Source: an uncultured Pseudomonadota bacterium
Lineage (GTDB): Bacteria; Pseudomonadota; Gammaproteobacteria; Methylococcales; Methylomonadaceae
DNA length: 16,657 nucleotides
Direction: 5' to 3'
Assembly (NCBI GenBank): GCA_903902945.1
Contig: CAIUWU010000185.1
Location: forward strand, 1 to 16,657
Shown: positions 8,310 to 16,179 of the stretch, in pieces
Layout: each line of letters opens with the position of its first letter
Numbering within the stretch: the first letter of the stretch is position 1
Notes under the pieces: generated by a model
The model's input: only the letters and a program-made list of their open reading frames with translations
Told to the model about the DNA's origin: nothing
The model's database searches: none
Position numbers and translations under genes: made by a program

Positions 8310-8315
8310 AAGGAG
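8310..8315 (+). promoter_or_regulatory. Ribosome binding site deciding the gltA start
   Basis: AAGGAG lies 7 bases before ATG 8323 and fixes the gltA start there. The open frame runs up to an ATG at 8248, but that has no comparable ribosome site and its extra 25 residues do not look like citrate synthase. Confidence 0.85.
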
Positions 8316-8322
8316 CTATTTA

Positions 8323-9621
8323 ATGGCTGATAGCAAGACAATACACTTCAGTCGCGATTCCGAGCAAGCAAGCTCCGAATTGCCGATCTTATCCGGCACC
8401 ATGGGTCCCGACGTCATTGACATCCGCCGTCTTTATGCCCAGACCGGTCTGTTTACTTACGATCCGGGATTCACCTCCACCGCAAGTTGCACATCAAAAA
8501 TTACCTATATCGATGGCGATGCCGGCGTATTGTTATACCGTGGTTATCCGATTGAGCAGCTGGCCGAAAAATGCGATTTTCTGGAAGTCTGTTATCTGCT
8601 GCTGAACGGAGACTTACCCAACGGTGCCGAAATGAAAAGCTTCGTCACCACCGTCAGTCAGCATGTGATGGTGCATGAACAGCTGACCAAATTCTACAGC
8701 GGCTTCCGTCGCGACGCTCATCCAATGGCGGTACTGGTAGGGGTGGTCGGGGCTTTGTCGGCCTTCTATCACGACGTGATGGATATCAACAGCCGTGAAG
8801 ACCGTTATATGTCAGCAATCCGGCTGATCGCCAAAATGCCGAACATGGTGGCGATGAGTTACAAATATAGCATTGGCATGCCGTTCATTTATCCCAAACG
8901 TAAACTGGGTTATGCCGAAAACTTCATGCGCATGATGCATGGCGACCCTTGCGATGAATACATCCAGAACCCGGTATTAGTCAGAGCGCTGGATCGGATT
9001 CTGATTTTACATGCCGACCACGAACAAAATGCCTCCACTTCAACCGTCAGACTGGCTGGTTCCAGTGGCGCCAATCCTTATGCCTGTGTAGCGGCCGGTA
9101 TTGCCTGTCTGTGGGGTGCTGCTCATGGCGGTGCCAATGAAGCCGTACTCAACATGCTGGAACAAATTGGCGATGTTTCCCGGATCAGTGAATATGTTGC
9201 CAAGGCCAAAGATAAAAACGATCCTTTCCGTCTGATGGGTTTTGGTCATCGGGTTTACAAAAACTATGATCCGCGTGCCAAGTTAATGCGTGAGACCTGT
9301 CATGAGGTACTCGATGAACTGAATCTGAACGACGACCGGTTGTTTAAACTGGCGATGGAACTGGAGCGTATCGCGCTGGAAGATGCGTATTTTGTCGAGA
9401 AAAAACTTTATCCCAATGTCGATTTCTACTCCGGTATCGTGCTGAGAGCGCTCGGTATTCCCACCGAAATGTTTACTGCTATTTTTGCGATGGCGCGGTC
9501 GGTAGGCTGGATTGCGCAATGGGATGAAATGATCTCCGATCCCGAATTGAAAATCGGTCGTCCCCGCCAGTTGTATCAAGGGGTTGCCCGTCGGGATGTC
9601 AAACCGATTTCCAGTCGTTAA
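8323..9621 (+). CDS. gltA: Citrate synthase, type I
   Basis: GltA condenses oxaloacetate with acetyl-CoA to citrate, the entry step of the TCA cycle, in the cytosol. The product is 432 aa, near the E. coli length. The catalytic triad is visible as His268 (AAHGGANE), His309 (GFGHRVYK) and Asp367 (NVDFYSG), matching E. coli His264, His305 and Asp362. The strongly conserved ILILHADHEQNASTSTVR block is at 226-243. Cys210 (GDPCDEY) lines up with E. coli Cys206 near the NADH site, so an NADH-inhibited hexameric type I enzyme is likely (inference). The start is set by AAGGAG at 8310-8315. The gene stands alone on the + strand and ends at a terminator 5 bases after the stop. Confidence 0.97.
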   Translation: MADSKTIHFSRDSEQASSELPILSGTMGPDVIDIRRLYAQTGLFTYDPGFTSTASCTSKITYIDGDAGVLLYRGYPIEQLAEKCDFLEVCYLLLNGDLPNGAEMKSFVTTVSQHVMVHEQLTKFYSGFRRDAHPMAVLVGVVGALSAFYHDVMDINSREDRYMSAIRLIAKMPNMVAMSYKYSIGMPFIYPKRKLGYAENFMRMMHGDPCDEYIQNPVLVRALDRILILHADHEQNASTSTVRLAGSSGANPYACVAAGIACLWGAAHGGANEAVLNMLEQIGDVSRISEYVAKAKDKNDPFRLMGFGHRVYKNYDPRAKLMRETCHEVLDELNLNDDRLFKLAMELERIALEDAYFVEKKLYPNVDFYSGIVLRALGIPTEMFTAIFAMARSVGWIAQWDEMISDPELKIGRPRQLYQGVARRDVKPISSR

Positions 9622-9626
9622 AAATC

Positions 9627-9653
9627 AAAAAGCCCGCATTAGCGGGCTTTTTT
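9627..9653. terminator. Bidirectional terminator between gltA and hpnN
   Basis: The GC stem 9632-9637/9642-9647 has an ATTA loop and is flanked by an A run (9627-9631) and a T run (9648-9653). It therefore works as a U-tailed hairpin on both strands, ending gltA (+) and the convergent hpnN transcript (-, stop at 9674). Confidence 0.9.
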
Positions 9654-9673
9654 ATGGCTTGCAGTTGTTGCTG

Positions 9674-12334
9674 TTAGGCTTTCGGCTTTAACACTAGCTT
9701 GCTTAATGCCGGCAGTACAATAAAGGTACAGGTCATAATCCAGAAAATACCGATGGTAATCACCAGACCCATGCTGGCGATACCCTGATGCGGTGAAAAC
9801 GCCAGACCGATAAAGCTGGAGATCGTGGTCAGTGCACCATAGAACATGCCCCGCGCAGTACTGGACTGATAAATGTTCTGATCTTCCGATAAGGAATGAT
9901 GCAGTTTCTCCACCATATGAATACCGTTATCAACGCCGAGTCCCATCAGCAACGGCAGGGCAATGATATTGGCGAAGTTGATCGGTGTGCCGGTAAATAC
10001 CGTGGTGGCCATCGTAAACAGACCCGCCAGGACCAGCGGCGTCATCACCAGCAGCGTATCGACCACACTGCGTCTGATCAGCATCAGTAATACTGCAATG
10101 GCAATCAGCGCGATGGTGATCGCTTCCTGAAACGAATCCAGCACCGCTTTCATCGATTCCCAGTACATGACCGGCAAATCGGTCGCATTCGGTGCCACCG
10201 CCTGCACTTCGGTAATAAAGCGTTGCAAATTATTCAGATCGTTCAAATCCTGTTTAGGATAAATCTGAATCCGGTATAAGCCCTCTTTGCTCAGCCAGCG
10301 ATCCTTGACGCTGCCCGGAATCGAATTCATATTGATTTCTTCAGCATTGAAACCGGTCAGTAACTGATTCATCACCGATGGTAAAGTGCCCAGCAGAGAC
10401 GTCTGAATTTTCTCTATGAATACTCCACGGTCAGGCTGCAGTCTTGCATTCAGTTCCACCATCACATCCTGCAATTCCTGTTTAAAGTCTTGCAAGGACT
10501 GAATATCGGCAGGATTGGTCTTTTTCGGCAAGGTAGCATCAATGGTGGCAATCATGCGTTTGATGCTGGGCGCCGGATCTTCACCGGCTTTCAGTTGCGG
10601 AAAGCCCTGGCTTTGCTGACCCAGCGTCATCGCCATTTCATCGATGATCGCCAGTTTATCTGCTTGATCGGCAGGCACGAAATCAAACAGACTGACCGTG
10701 TTATCCACCGACGCCAGACGCTCCAGTTTTTGCTGCATGTCTTGCGCTTCCTGGGCGTTGGTGGCTAGTACCGTCAGCGTCATCGGCGAAGTTTCGCGGG
10801 TTTTCAGCAAGTCTTTAAAGGCAATCACCGATTCGGTATTCGGATCGCGCAGATTCAGCGGATTGAAATCGGTCTGTACCTGAAATACAAAATAAATCGC
10901 CGCCAGGGTGCCGGCTGCGGTCAGCGCGGTAATCGGTTTGGCGTAATGCAGGGTAAAGCTCGCCAGTAACGATGACAGTCTGGAGGAACCGGGTAACTCG
11001 CCTTTATGTAAATGGTGACGGGGCGGTGTCGGCATCAATTTCAGAATCACCGGTAATACGGTCAGCGTAATGAACAGACAGATGAACAAACTGGTGCCTG
11101 CCAGCAGACCCAGTTCGGAAATGCCCTGATAGTCGGTAGGAATAAAGGCAAACAGCCCGATTGAGGTGGTACCAGCGCACAGCAGCAACGAAGGACCGGT
11201 ATCGACCAGCGCCGAGCGGATGGCACGGGCTTTATCGTTGCCATGTAGATCCAGATTGTCGCGATAGCGCAGACATAAATGAATCGCATATTCCACGCCC
11301 AGACCAATATTCGATACCGCAAATGCCACTGAAATCAGATTCAGCTGTTTCACCGCTACCGAGGCAAACAGACCACAGAACACCATGCCCAGCGCCAGCG
11401 TAATCAGGGTAGCCAGCATCAGCAGCCAGGAATGATAAGCCATCAGCAGAATCACCAGAACCAGCACGATTGAAAACACGCTGGCAGTAAAAGTACCCTG
11501 GCTCATACCGGCCATTTCATCGTGTTCCAAACCCACTTCACCGGTAATCCAGACCTTAACTGCCGGTAAGTTGGGGTCCTGAATTTTACTGACGGCATCG
11601 TGAATCGAATTGATGGCCGGCTCTACCGGTAAAATCTGGCTGTAATCGAATTTCGGGGTTACGAAAATGAAAGCTTTATCAGATTGTTCGGCACTGATTT
11701 TGTTTTCGGCGATCAGTTTCTGCCAGGACAGTAAATCGGTTTCACCATTCAGCGTTTTGTGTAACGAAGCACTGACTTTATCGATTAACGACATGATATC
11801 GATAGGCACCTCTTCGCTGCGGTTTTCGGCATTCAGCGCGTCTTCAAAAATCGAAAAAAAGCCGTTCAGGCTGGGATCTTTGGAAATACGGCCAATAAAA
11901 GGTTGGGCTTGCGCTAGGGTATTGGAAAAATCCTGTAACTTGTCGCTGTCCAGATAGAGCAAACCATTGCGATGAAAGAAAGCATCTTCATCGGGGCGAT
12001 AGATTTTGGTGAAATGCGCCTGATCGGCGCGTAATTCACGGCTCAGGCGCTGGGCAGCGGCTTTGGTGAGTTCTGGGTTGCTCGATTCAACCACCAGCAA
12101 TAAAGTGTGTACTTCCTGGCCAAAGGCTTTTTCGAAATTGCGGCGGTTTTGCTGAAAAGGGGCATCCGGTGCAATCAGTTCGGCCGTATCGGTGTTAACG
12201 CTTAAATGGTTGCCGGTGTATTGAATGGCCAGATAGGCTGCCAGTATCGAGCCACACAGCACCAGAAACGGGGAATGCAATAAGCCATTACTCCAGCGTT
12301 GGGCCAACTGGCGAAAATAATTTTCAAAATCCAT
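9674..12334 (-). CDS. hpnN: MMPL/RND transporter, hopanoid-exporter HpnN type
   Basis: This is an 886-aa inner-membrane RND protein with the two-repeat MMPL plan: TM1 (about 20-38), a large periplasmic loop (about 40-280), five further TM segments (about 283-433), then a repeat with TM7 near 467-485, a second periplasmic loop (about 486-735) and a final TM bundle (about 738-880). HpnN moves hopanoids to the outer membrane in hopanoid producers. The N-terminal pattern matches my memory of HpnN: VNTDTAELIAPDAPF at 46-60, IYRPDEDAFFHRNGLLYL at 111-128, then QPFIGRISKDPSLNGFF. The second-repeat motif GLGVDNGIH has the usual Asp802; the first-repeat copy reads GLGVEYAIH with Glu348. Its ATG lies 2 bases after the antiporter stop, so the two are translationally coupled. 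No other hopanoid gene is in the window, so a related MMPL lipid exporter remains possible. Confidence 0.75.
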   Translation of the reverse strand: MDFENYFRQLAQRWSNGLLHSPFLVLCGSILAAYLAIQYTGNHLSVNTDTAELIAPDAPFQQNRRNFEKAFGQEVHTLLLVVESSNPELTKAAAQRLSRELRADQAHFTKIYRPDEDAFFHRNGLLYLDSDKLQDFSNTLAQAQPFIGRISKDPSLNGFFSIFEDALNAENRSEEVPIDIMSLIDKVSASLHKTLNGETDLLSWQKLIAENKISAEQSDKAFIFVTPKFDYSQILPVEPAINSIHDAVSKIQDPNLPAVKVWITGEVGLEHDEMAGMSQGTFTASVFSIVLVLVILLMAYHSWLLMLATLITLALGMVFCGLFASVAVKQLNLISVAFAVSNIGLGVEYAIHLCLRYRDNLDLHGNDKARAIRSALVDTGPSLLLCAGTTSIGLFAFIPTDYQGISELGLLAGTSLFICLFITLTVLPVILKLMPTPPRHHLHKGELPGSSRLSSLLASFTLHYAKPITALTAAGTLAAIYFVFQVQTDFNPLNLRDPNTESVIAFKDLLKTRETSPMTLTVLATNAQEAQDMQQKLERLASVDNTVSLFDFVPADQADKLAIIDEMAMTLGQQSQGFPQLKAGEDPAPSIKRMIATIDATLPKKTNPADIQSLQDFKQELQDVMVELNARLQPDRGVFIEKIQTSLLGTLPSVMNQLLTGFNAEEINMNSIPGSVKDRWLSKEGLYRIQIYPKQDLNDLNNLQRFITEVQAVAPNATDLPVMYWESMKAVLDSFQEAITIALIAIAVLLMLIRRSVVDTLLVMTPLVLAGLFTMATTVFTGTPINFANIIALPLLMGLGVDNGIHMVEKLHHSLSEDQNIYQSSTARGMFYGALTTISSFIGLAFSPHQGIASMGLVITIGIFWIMTCTFIVLPALSKLVLKPKA

Positions 12335-12336
12335 GA

Positions 12337-13308
12337 TTAAGCGCTCACCACGGTATTAATCAAATAAAGGCTATAAGCAATATAAACGGCTAATAGCCCG
12401 CTGCCTTCCAGACGACTGATCTGGCCATTGCCACCGTTGCGGTTATAACCGAGTGCAAACAGAGCGATGGTTAGCAGCGTCATCAATGGCCCGTCACGGT
12501 GAATGATTTCAGCCGGAATATCCAGCGGATGAATCGAACCCGCTAGACCAACCACTGCCAGGGTATTGAACAGATTGGAGCCGATGATATTGCCCAGCGC
12601 CAGATCATGTTCACCTTTGCGCGCCGCAGCGACCGAGGAAGCTAGTTCCGGTAATGAAGTACCAATCGCGACAATCGTTAGACCAATCACCAGATCACTG
12701 ACGCCTAAATCCTGGGCAATCGAAACCGCGCCCCAAACCAGCAGCCGCGAGCTCAGCACCAGCAAAGCCAGACCGGCAATCAGCCAGATCCAGGCCTGAC
12801 TGATCGACATGGCATGTTCTTCCAGTTCCTCTTCCACCTCCTGTTCAAAGCTGTCGGGTTTTTTGAGGTCCTGACGAATCATCCAAGCCATTACCATCAC
12901 GAACACCGCCAGTTGTAACAAGGCATCGAAGCGCGATAAATGACCATCGTAAAGCTGGAAGATTACGAATAAGGTCACCATGAACAGAATCGGCAATTCT
13001 TTACGGATGATTTGCGAATGGACGGTAATGGGATTGATCAGCGCCACACAGCCCAGAATCAGAGCGATGTTGGTGATATTGGAGCCATAAGCGTTGCCCA
13101 GTGCGATACCCGGATTACCTTGCAATGCCGATAAGGCAGACACCGATAATTCAGGTGCCGAGGTGCCGAAGCCAATAATCACCATCCCAATCAATAATGG
13201 CGACATGCCCAGATAGCGGGCCACGGCGGCAGCCCCTTCGACAAACAAATCGGCGCTCCAAACCAGAATAATCAAGCCGATTACAATCATTAACAGTGGC
13301 AAAGCCAT
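12337..13308 (-). CDS. yrbG: Calcium/sodium antiporter, CaCA family (YrbG-like)
   Basis: This is a 323-aa inner-membrane cation/Ca2+ exchanger with about ten TM segments in two inverted repeats. Both alpha-repeats are intact: GFGTSAPEL (46-54) with GNAYGSNITN (71-80), and AIGTSLPEL (214-222) with GNIIGSNLFN (239-248). The two Glu residues are the expected ion ligands. An acidic cytosolic loop (about 151-165, rich in Glu) separates the halves. Length and layout match E. coli YrbG (325 aa). The start ATG (13306-13308) is preceded by AGGG on the - strand. It lies 41 bases after the uppP stop and 2 bases before the hpnN start, so uppP-yrbG-hpnN probably form one operon. Whether the ion exchanged is Ca2+ cannot be told from sequence. 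Confidence 0.92.
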   Translation of the reverse strand: MALPLLMIVIGLIILVWSADLFVEGAAAVARYLGMSPLLIGMVIIGFGTSAPELSVSALSALQGNPGIALGNAYGSNITNIALILGCVALINPITVHSQIIRKELPILFMVTLFVIFQLYDGHLSRFDALLQLAVFVMVMAWMIRQDLKKPDSFEQEVEEELEEHAMSISQAWIWLIAGLALLVLSSRLLVWGAVSIAQDLGVSDLVIGLTIVAIGTSLPELASSVAAARKGEHDLALGNIIGSNLFNTLAVVGLAGSIHPLDIPAEIIHRDGPLMTLLTIALFALGYNRNGGNGQISRLEGSGLLAVYIAYSLYLINTVVSA

Positions 13309-13349
13309 AAATTACCCTAAATAACAAAAACGAAAAATGTAAAGACAAC

Positions 13350-14177
13350 CTAGTTCACAGACCATTCAACCACGCCGCTATAAGCGGTGCCGATCACAAT
13401 CAGGCCAAACAGAATCCGGTACCAGGCAAAAATAATAAAGTTGTGATGGCTGATGTAACGCAGCAAACCTTTCACCGCCAGCAGGGCACTGATGAAGGCT
13501 GCGATCAGGCCAACGGCAAACATGACACCATCATCGGCCAGCGCCAATAAGTCACGATGTTTGTAAAGGTCATACAGACTGGCAACCACCAAAGTGGGAA
13601 TCGCCAGAAAAAACGAGAACTCGGTAGCCGTCTTGCGCGATAGGCCAAACAGCAGGCCACCGATAATGGTTGCGCCAGAACGCGAGGTGCCGGGAATCAG
13701 CGCAAAAGCCTGGGCGATACCGAGTTTCAACGCATCAAGCAGAGTTAGATCATCGAGATCGGTAACCCGGATTTTATGCTCGCGTTTTTCAGCCCAGATA
13801 ATCACCACGGCACCGACGATAAAGGCCAGTGCCACTGGTATCGGTTTGAATAACAGCGCCTTGATATGTTTGCCAAACAACAGTCCCAGAATAGCCAGCG
13901 GCAAAAACGCCACGATCAGGTTAAGGACAAATTTTTGTGCCTGAGCCTGTCTGGGCAATTGACAGATGACGCTGGCAATTTTTTGCCGATATTCCCAGCA
14001 GATCGCCAGAATGGCACCGACCTGAATCACAATGCTGAATAATTTGGCTTTATCGTCGTTAAACGCCAGTAAATCGCCGGCCAGAATCAAATGGCCGGTA
14101 CTTGAGATGGGCAAGAATTCGGTCAGGCCTTCAACGATACCAAGAATCAGGGCTTTGGTTAGTAAAGCAATATCCAT
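13350..14177 (-). CDS. uppP: Undecaprenyl-diphosphate phosphatase (UppP/BacA)
   Basis: UppP is an inner-membrane enzyme that dephosphorylates C55-PP to C55-P and so recycles the lipid carrier for peptidoglycan and O-antigen; its overexpression gives bacitracin resistance in E. coli. From ATG 14177 the product is 275 aa (E. coli 273). The active-site motifs are visible: EGLTE (Glu16, Glu20), SSTGH (Ser26, His29) and PGTSRSG (Arg166), with about eight TM helices. A TTG at 14192 would add five residues, but the ATG gives the family's usual N-terminus. It is the first gene of a likely uppP-yrbG-hpnN operon, with a 150-base leader region upstream. Confidence 0.95.
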   Translation of the reverse strand: MDIALLTKALILGIVEGLTEFLPISSTGHLILAGDLLAFNDDKAKLFSIVIQVGAILAICWEYRQKIASVICQLPRQAQAQKFVLNLIVAFLPLAILGLLFGKHIKALLFKPIPVALAFIVGAVVIIWAEKREHKIRVTDLDDLTLLDALKLGIAQAFALIPGTSRSGATIIGGLLFGLSRKTATEFSFFLAIPTLVVASLYDLYKHRDLLALADDGVMFAVGLIAAFISALLAVKGLLRYISHHNFIIFAWYRILFGLIVIGTAYSGVVEWSVN

Positions 14178-14245
14178 TATCAAATTCCGCAAGGTACAGC
14201 CCGCGGATATTCAAGCCCGAGCATGCACAGATTTATCTAAGAACT

Positions 14246-14270
14246 GCTATAGGCAGTTTGCCGCTATAGC
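14246..14270 (-). promoter_or_regulatory. Hairpin in the uppP leader region
   Basis: The arms GCTATA-GGCA (14246-14255) and TGCC-(gc)-TATAGC (14259-14270) form about 10 bp with a 3-base loop and a 2-base bulge. An alternative 6-bp stem, AACTGC/GCAGTT (14242-14258), overlaps it. It lies about 70 bases before the uppP start, inside the transcript if transcription starts near 14280. It has no T run, so it is not a terminator; it could be a leader structure or a protein-binding dyad. Confidence 0.4.
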
Positions 14271-14287
14271 CACATAAATGGGCCGGG

Positions 14288-14317
14288 ATTATAGTCGAAA
14301 TCGGCTCAACAGCCTAA
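14288..14317 (-). promoter_or_regulatory. Candidate uppP promoter (-10 TATAAT)
   Basis: The complement of 14288-14293 is a perfect TATAAT. The best 18-base-spaced -35 (TTAGGC, 14312-14317) is poor; TTGAGC (14304-14309) is too close. The site lies in the 150 bases between ogt and uppP, about 110 bases before the uppP start. No terminator is visible after ogt, so readthrough from the ogt operon is also possible. Confidence 0.35.
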
Positions 14318-14329
14318 ATTTGCCTGAGC

Positions 14330-14857
14330 TCAAGACTCGGGATGGGTGTATAGGGCCTCACGGCGCAGTAATTCGGCTTTACGGGCGACACCCCAGCGAT
14401 AACCGGACAAACTGCCGTTGCTGGTAATCACCCGATGGCAGGGAATCGCCAGGGCAACCGGATTGGCGGCGCAGGCCGAAGCCACGGCCCGCACCGCGTC
14501 TGGCGCACCGATACGACTGGCGATAGTCGTGTAAGTGGAGGTGCTGCCAATCGGGATGGCCAGTAAAGCCTGCCAGACTTGTTGCTGAAACGGGGTGCCA
14601 CGCAGATCGAGTGGCAGTTGGAGATTTTGTTGCGGGGCTTCGACAAAAGCCACCACCTGATCCAGATACTGGTTTAGTAAGGGATGGTCATTATTCAGTT
14701 GGGCGTGGGGGAATTTTTGCAGCAGATGTTCAATTTGGGGGGCTGCCTGATCGCCCAGCGTGATAGTACAGACACCGCGCTGACTCAGCGCTAGCAAAAT
14801 GTATCCTAAAGAGCTTTCGCGTAAGGCGAAATCAATCGTAGTTGTTGCTGTGTTCAT
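14330..14857 (-). CDS. ogt: Methylated-DNA-[protein]-cysteine S-methyltransferase (O6-alkylguanine repair)
   Basis: This is a 175-aa suicide DNA-repair protein that takes the alkyl group of O6-methylguanine onto its own Cys. The acceptor is Cys140 in AIPCHRV. The DNA-binding helix-turn-helix region is at about 105-128 with the arginine finger Arg123 (DAVRAVASACAAN), and the substrate loop is SNGSLSGYRWGVARK (146-160). The domain from GTPFQQQVWQALL (87-99) onward closely resembles the C-terminal domain of Ada, but there is no Ada N-terminal methylphosphotriester or AraC-type domain, so it acts as repair enzyme only. The ATG lies inside the 3' end of the upstream permease gene (26-base overlap) and is preceded by AGGAG and AGGA on the - strand, so it is probably translationally coupled. 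Confidence 0.94.
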   Translation of the reverse strand: MNTATTTIDFALRESSLGYILLALSQRGVCTITLGDQAAPQIEHLLQKFPHAQLNNDHPLLNQYLDQVVAFVEAPQQNLQLPLDLRGTPFQQQVWQALLAIPIGSTSTYTTIASRIGAPDAVRAVASACAANPVALAIPCHRVITSNGSLSGYRWGVARKAELLRREALYTHPES

Positions 14858-15941
14858 TCGTTTCCTGCTCCTTGCGAATCAACCAATCTAAAACCAGCGC
14901 ATAACTAGTGGCTAATAAAGTCGGACCGAGAAACACGCCGATAAAGCCAAAAGCTATTAAACCACCAAATATGCCAAAAACGATTAAAACAAACGGTAAT
15001 TCCACTTCGCGGCTGATTAAAATCGGTCTGAGCCAGTTATCCAGCGTGCCGACCAGCAGCAAAAACCAGGCGGCAATGAAGATTGCCCAGCCGACCTGAC
15101 CATTGATCAAAAACCAGACTGCAAACGGTAACCAGACCAAAGTACCGGCTGCCGGAATAATCATCAGAAAAAATGCCGCCACTCCCAGAATAAAGGCATA
15201 GGGTACTCCGGCAATCACAAAGCCCAACACCGAGGCTAACGCCTGGGCTAACGCGGTGCCCAGAATGCCGTACACCACCGCGCGCAGACTGCTATGGATG
15301 ATTTTCACAATTCGCTGGGTTTGCTCGCCAGCCAGTTGCTGCAAGGCAATCACCAGATGCCGACTGATCCGTTCCCCATCGCGATAGAAAAAAAACAGCA
15401 CCAGAATACTCAGCCCCATGTGCATCAGTTCTGCTGCCAGATTCAGGCTTTGTTTTAACAGCCAGCTGCCGGTGCTCAGCGCATACTGGCGAATCAGCGC
15501 CAGGATACGGCCGGAGTCGTTTGCCAACTTATTCCAGCTGTCAATCGCGCTGTCACCGAGCAGCGGCAGACTGCCCAGCCACTGCGGGGCAGCCGGCCAG
15601 CTGTTATCCGGGTTGCTCAGCCATTGCAGAATGCCATTAATGTCATCGGTAAAACTCAGCGCTGCCATCGCAAACGGTGCCAGCAGCAAAATGGCAATCG
15701 GTAATACCATGATCAGTGCCGCGCGGTTGGGGCGCGGCTGCCATTGTCTGAGCCGGTTATACAAAGGCCAGGTGACAAAACACAAAATCGCCGCCCATAA
15801 CAAATCAAACACGAACGGCCGTAATACCTGATAACAGGCGAACAACAGCAAAAACAAAGCGCCAATACTGGCGAATTTTTCATAGCGCAAACCGGGTGTG
15901 TTCATCAGCAATCGAGAGCTATTTAAAGAAGTTCCCGGCAT
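14832..15941 (-). CDS. AI-2E family transporter (PerM/COG0628 permease)
   Basis: This is a 369-aa inner-membrane protein of the AI-2E/PerM family, in which TqsA exports autoinducer-2 and others act as Na+/H+ antiporters or are unknown; substrate here cannot be assigned. About eight TM segments are visible (near 25-45, 48-62, 76-96, 175-187, 225-245, 248-275, 286-300, 316-350). Family signatures are present: FFFYRDGE (183-190), GTLDNWLRPILIS (298-310) and the GGLIAFGFIGVFLGP block (326-340). ATG 15941 and an internal ATG at 15905 (MNTPGLRYEK) are both possible; neither has a strong ribosome site, so the start is uncertain. Its 3' end overlaps ogt by 26 bases. Upstream lies decayed DNA of a methyltransferase gene on the same strand. 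Confidence 0.9.
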   Translation of the reverse strand: MPGTSLNSSRLLMNTPGLRYEKFASIGALFLLLFACYQVLRPFVFDLLWAAILCFVTWPLYNRLRQWQPRPNRAALIMVLPIAILLLAPFAMAALSFTDDINGILQWLSNPDNSWPAAPQWLGSLPLLGDSAIDSWNKLANDSGRILALIRQYALSTGSWLLKQSLNLAAELMHMGLSILVLFFFYRDGERISRHLVIALQQLAGEQTQRIVKIIHSSLRAVVYGILGTALAQALASVLGFVIAGVPYAFILGVAAFFLMIIPAAGTLVWLPFAVWFLINGQVGWAIFIAAWFLLLVGTLDNWLRPILISREVELPFVLIVFGIFGGLIAFGFIGVFLGPTLLATSYALVLDWLIRKEQETNEHSNNYD

Positions 15942-15998
15942 CTTACGCCGATAATCGTGTCAGTGCGGTGACAAATCAGCAACGGTAATTAGTCAGCT

Positions 15999-16017
15999 GA
16001 ATCAAACCGTTTGATTC
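15999..16017. promoter_or_regulatory. Perfect 19-base dyad upstream of the AI-2E permease gene
   Basis: GAATCAAAC-C-GTTTGATTC has 9-base perfect arms around one central base and lies 58-76 bases before ATG 15941. The size and symmetry resemble a binding site for a dimeric regulator. There is no T run beside it, so a terminator is unlikely. No regulator gene is in the window. Confidence 0.5.
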
Positions 16018-16023
16018 TAGAAA

Positions 16024-16075
16024 CAGCACAGCCTCGATACCGAATCGGAAACACCGGATCAAGTTCCCTGTGCTG
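16024..16075. repeat. 8-bp perfect inverted repeat, CAGCACAG/CTGTGCTG
   Basis: The arms 16024-16031 and 16068-16075 pair perfectly around 36 bases that hold smaller complementary pieces. A second small hairpin, GCAGGA-GAGT-TCCTGC, follows (16083-16098). Part of this stretch is recognisable methyltransferase coding remnant, so the structure may be chance. Confidence 0.4.
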
Positions 16076-16179
16076 GGATCGCCGCAGGAGAGTTCCTGCA
16101 CGGGTTATAACAAGTGGAAAGGTACTTCTTTGTGATGGGTTTCAACGGCTTGCTTGCCGATCCAGTTTAACGTTGGCAT
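16057..16179 (-). pseudogene. 5' remnant of a type III-like DNA methyltransferase (mod) gene
   Basis: Reading the - strand from ATG 16179 gives MPTLNWIGK, then QAVETHH and KEVPFHLL, then a TAA stop (16105-16107); the same frame continues with PVQELSCGDPSTGNLI down to 16057. This matches, from memory, the conserved N-terminus of site-specific adenine methyltransferases of type III restriction-modification systems (pattern MPTLNWIGK...V.NHH.EVPYRLL...LSCGDP..GNLL followed by QGDNL.ALK.LLP.YAG). After GNLI the similarity stops, and the DPPYNTGN catalytic part is absent. The gene is therefore dead: a nonsense codon after 24 residues, then a break and loss of over 90% of the gene. GGA about 9 bases upstream may be the old ribosome site. 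The 24-codon frame is not expected to make a functional protein. Confidence 0.65.

Noticed and set aside
8248..8322. N-terminal 25-residue extension of citrate synthase from ATG 8248
   Set aside because: AAGGAG sits 7 bases before ATG 8323 and the family starts there; the extension is probably leader.
16024..16110. Riboswitch or structured RNA in the hairpin-rich stretch
   Set aside because: I could match no known riboswitch core, and the - strand carries methyltransferase coding remnant, which explains the sequence better.
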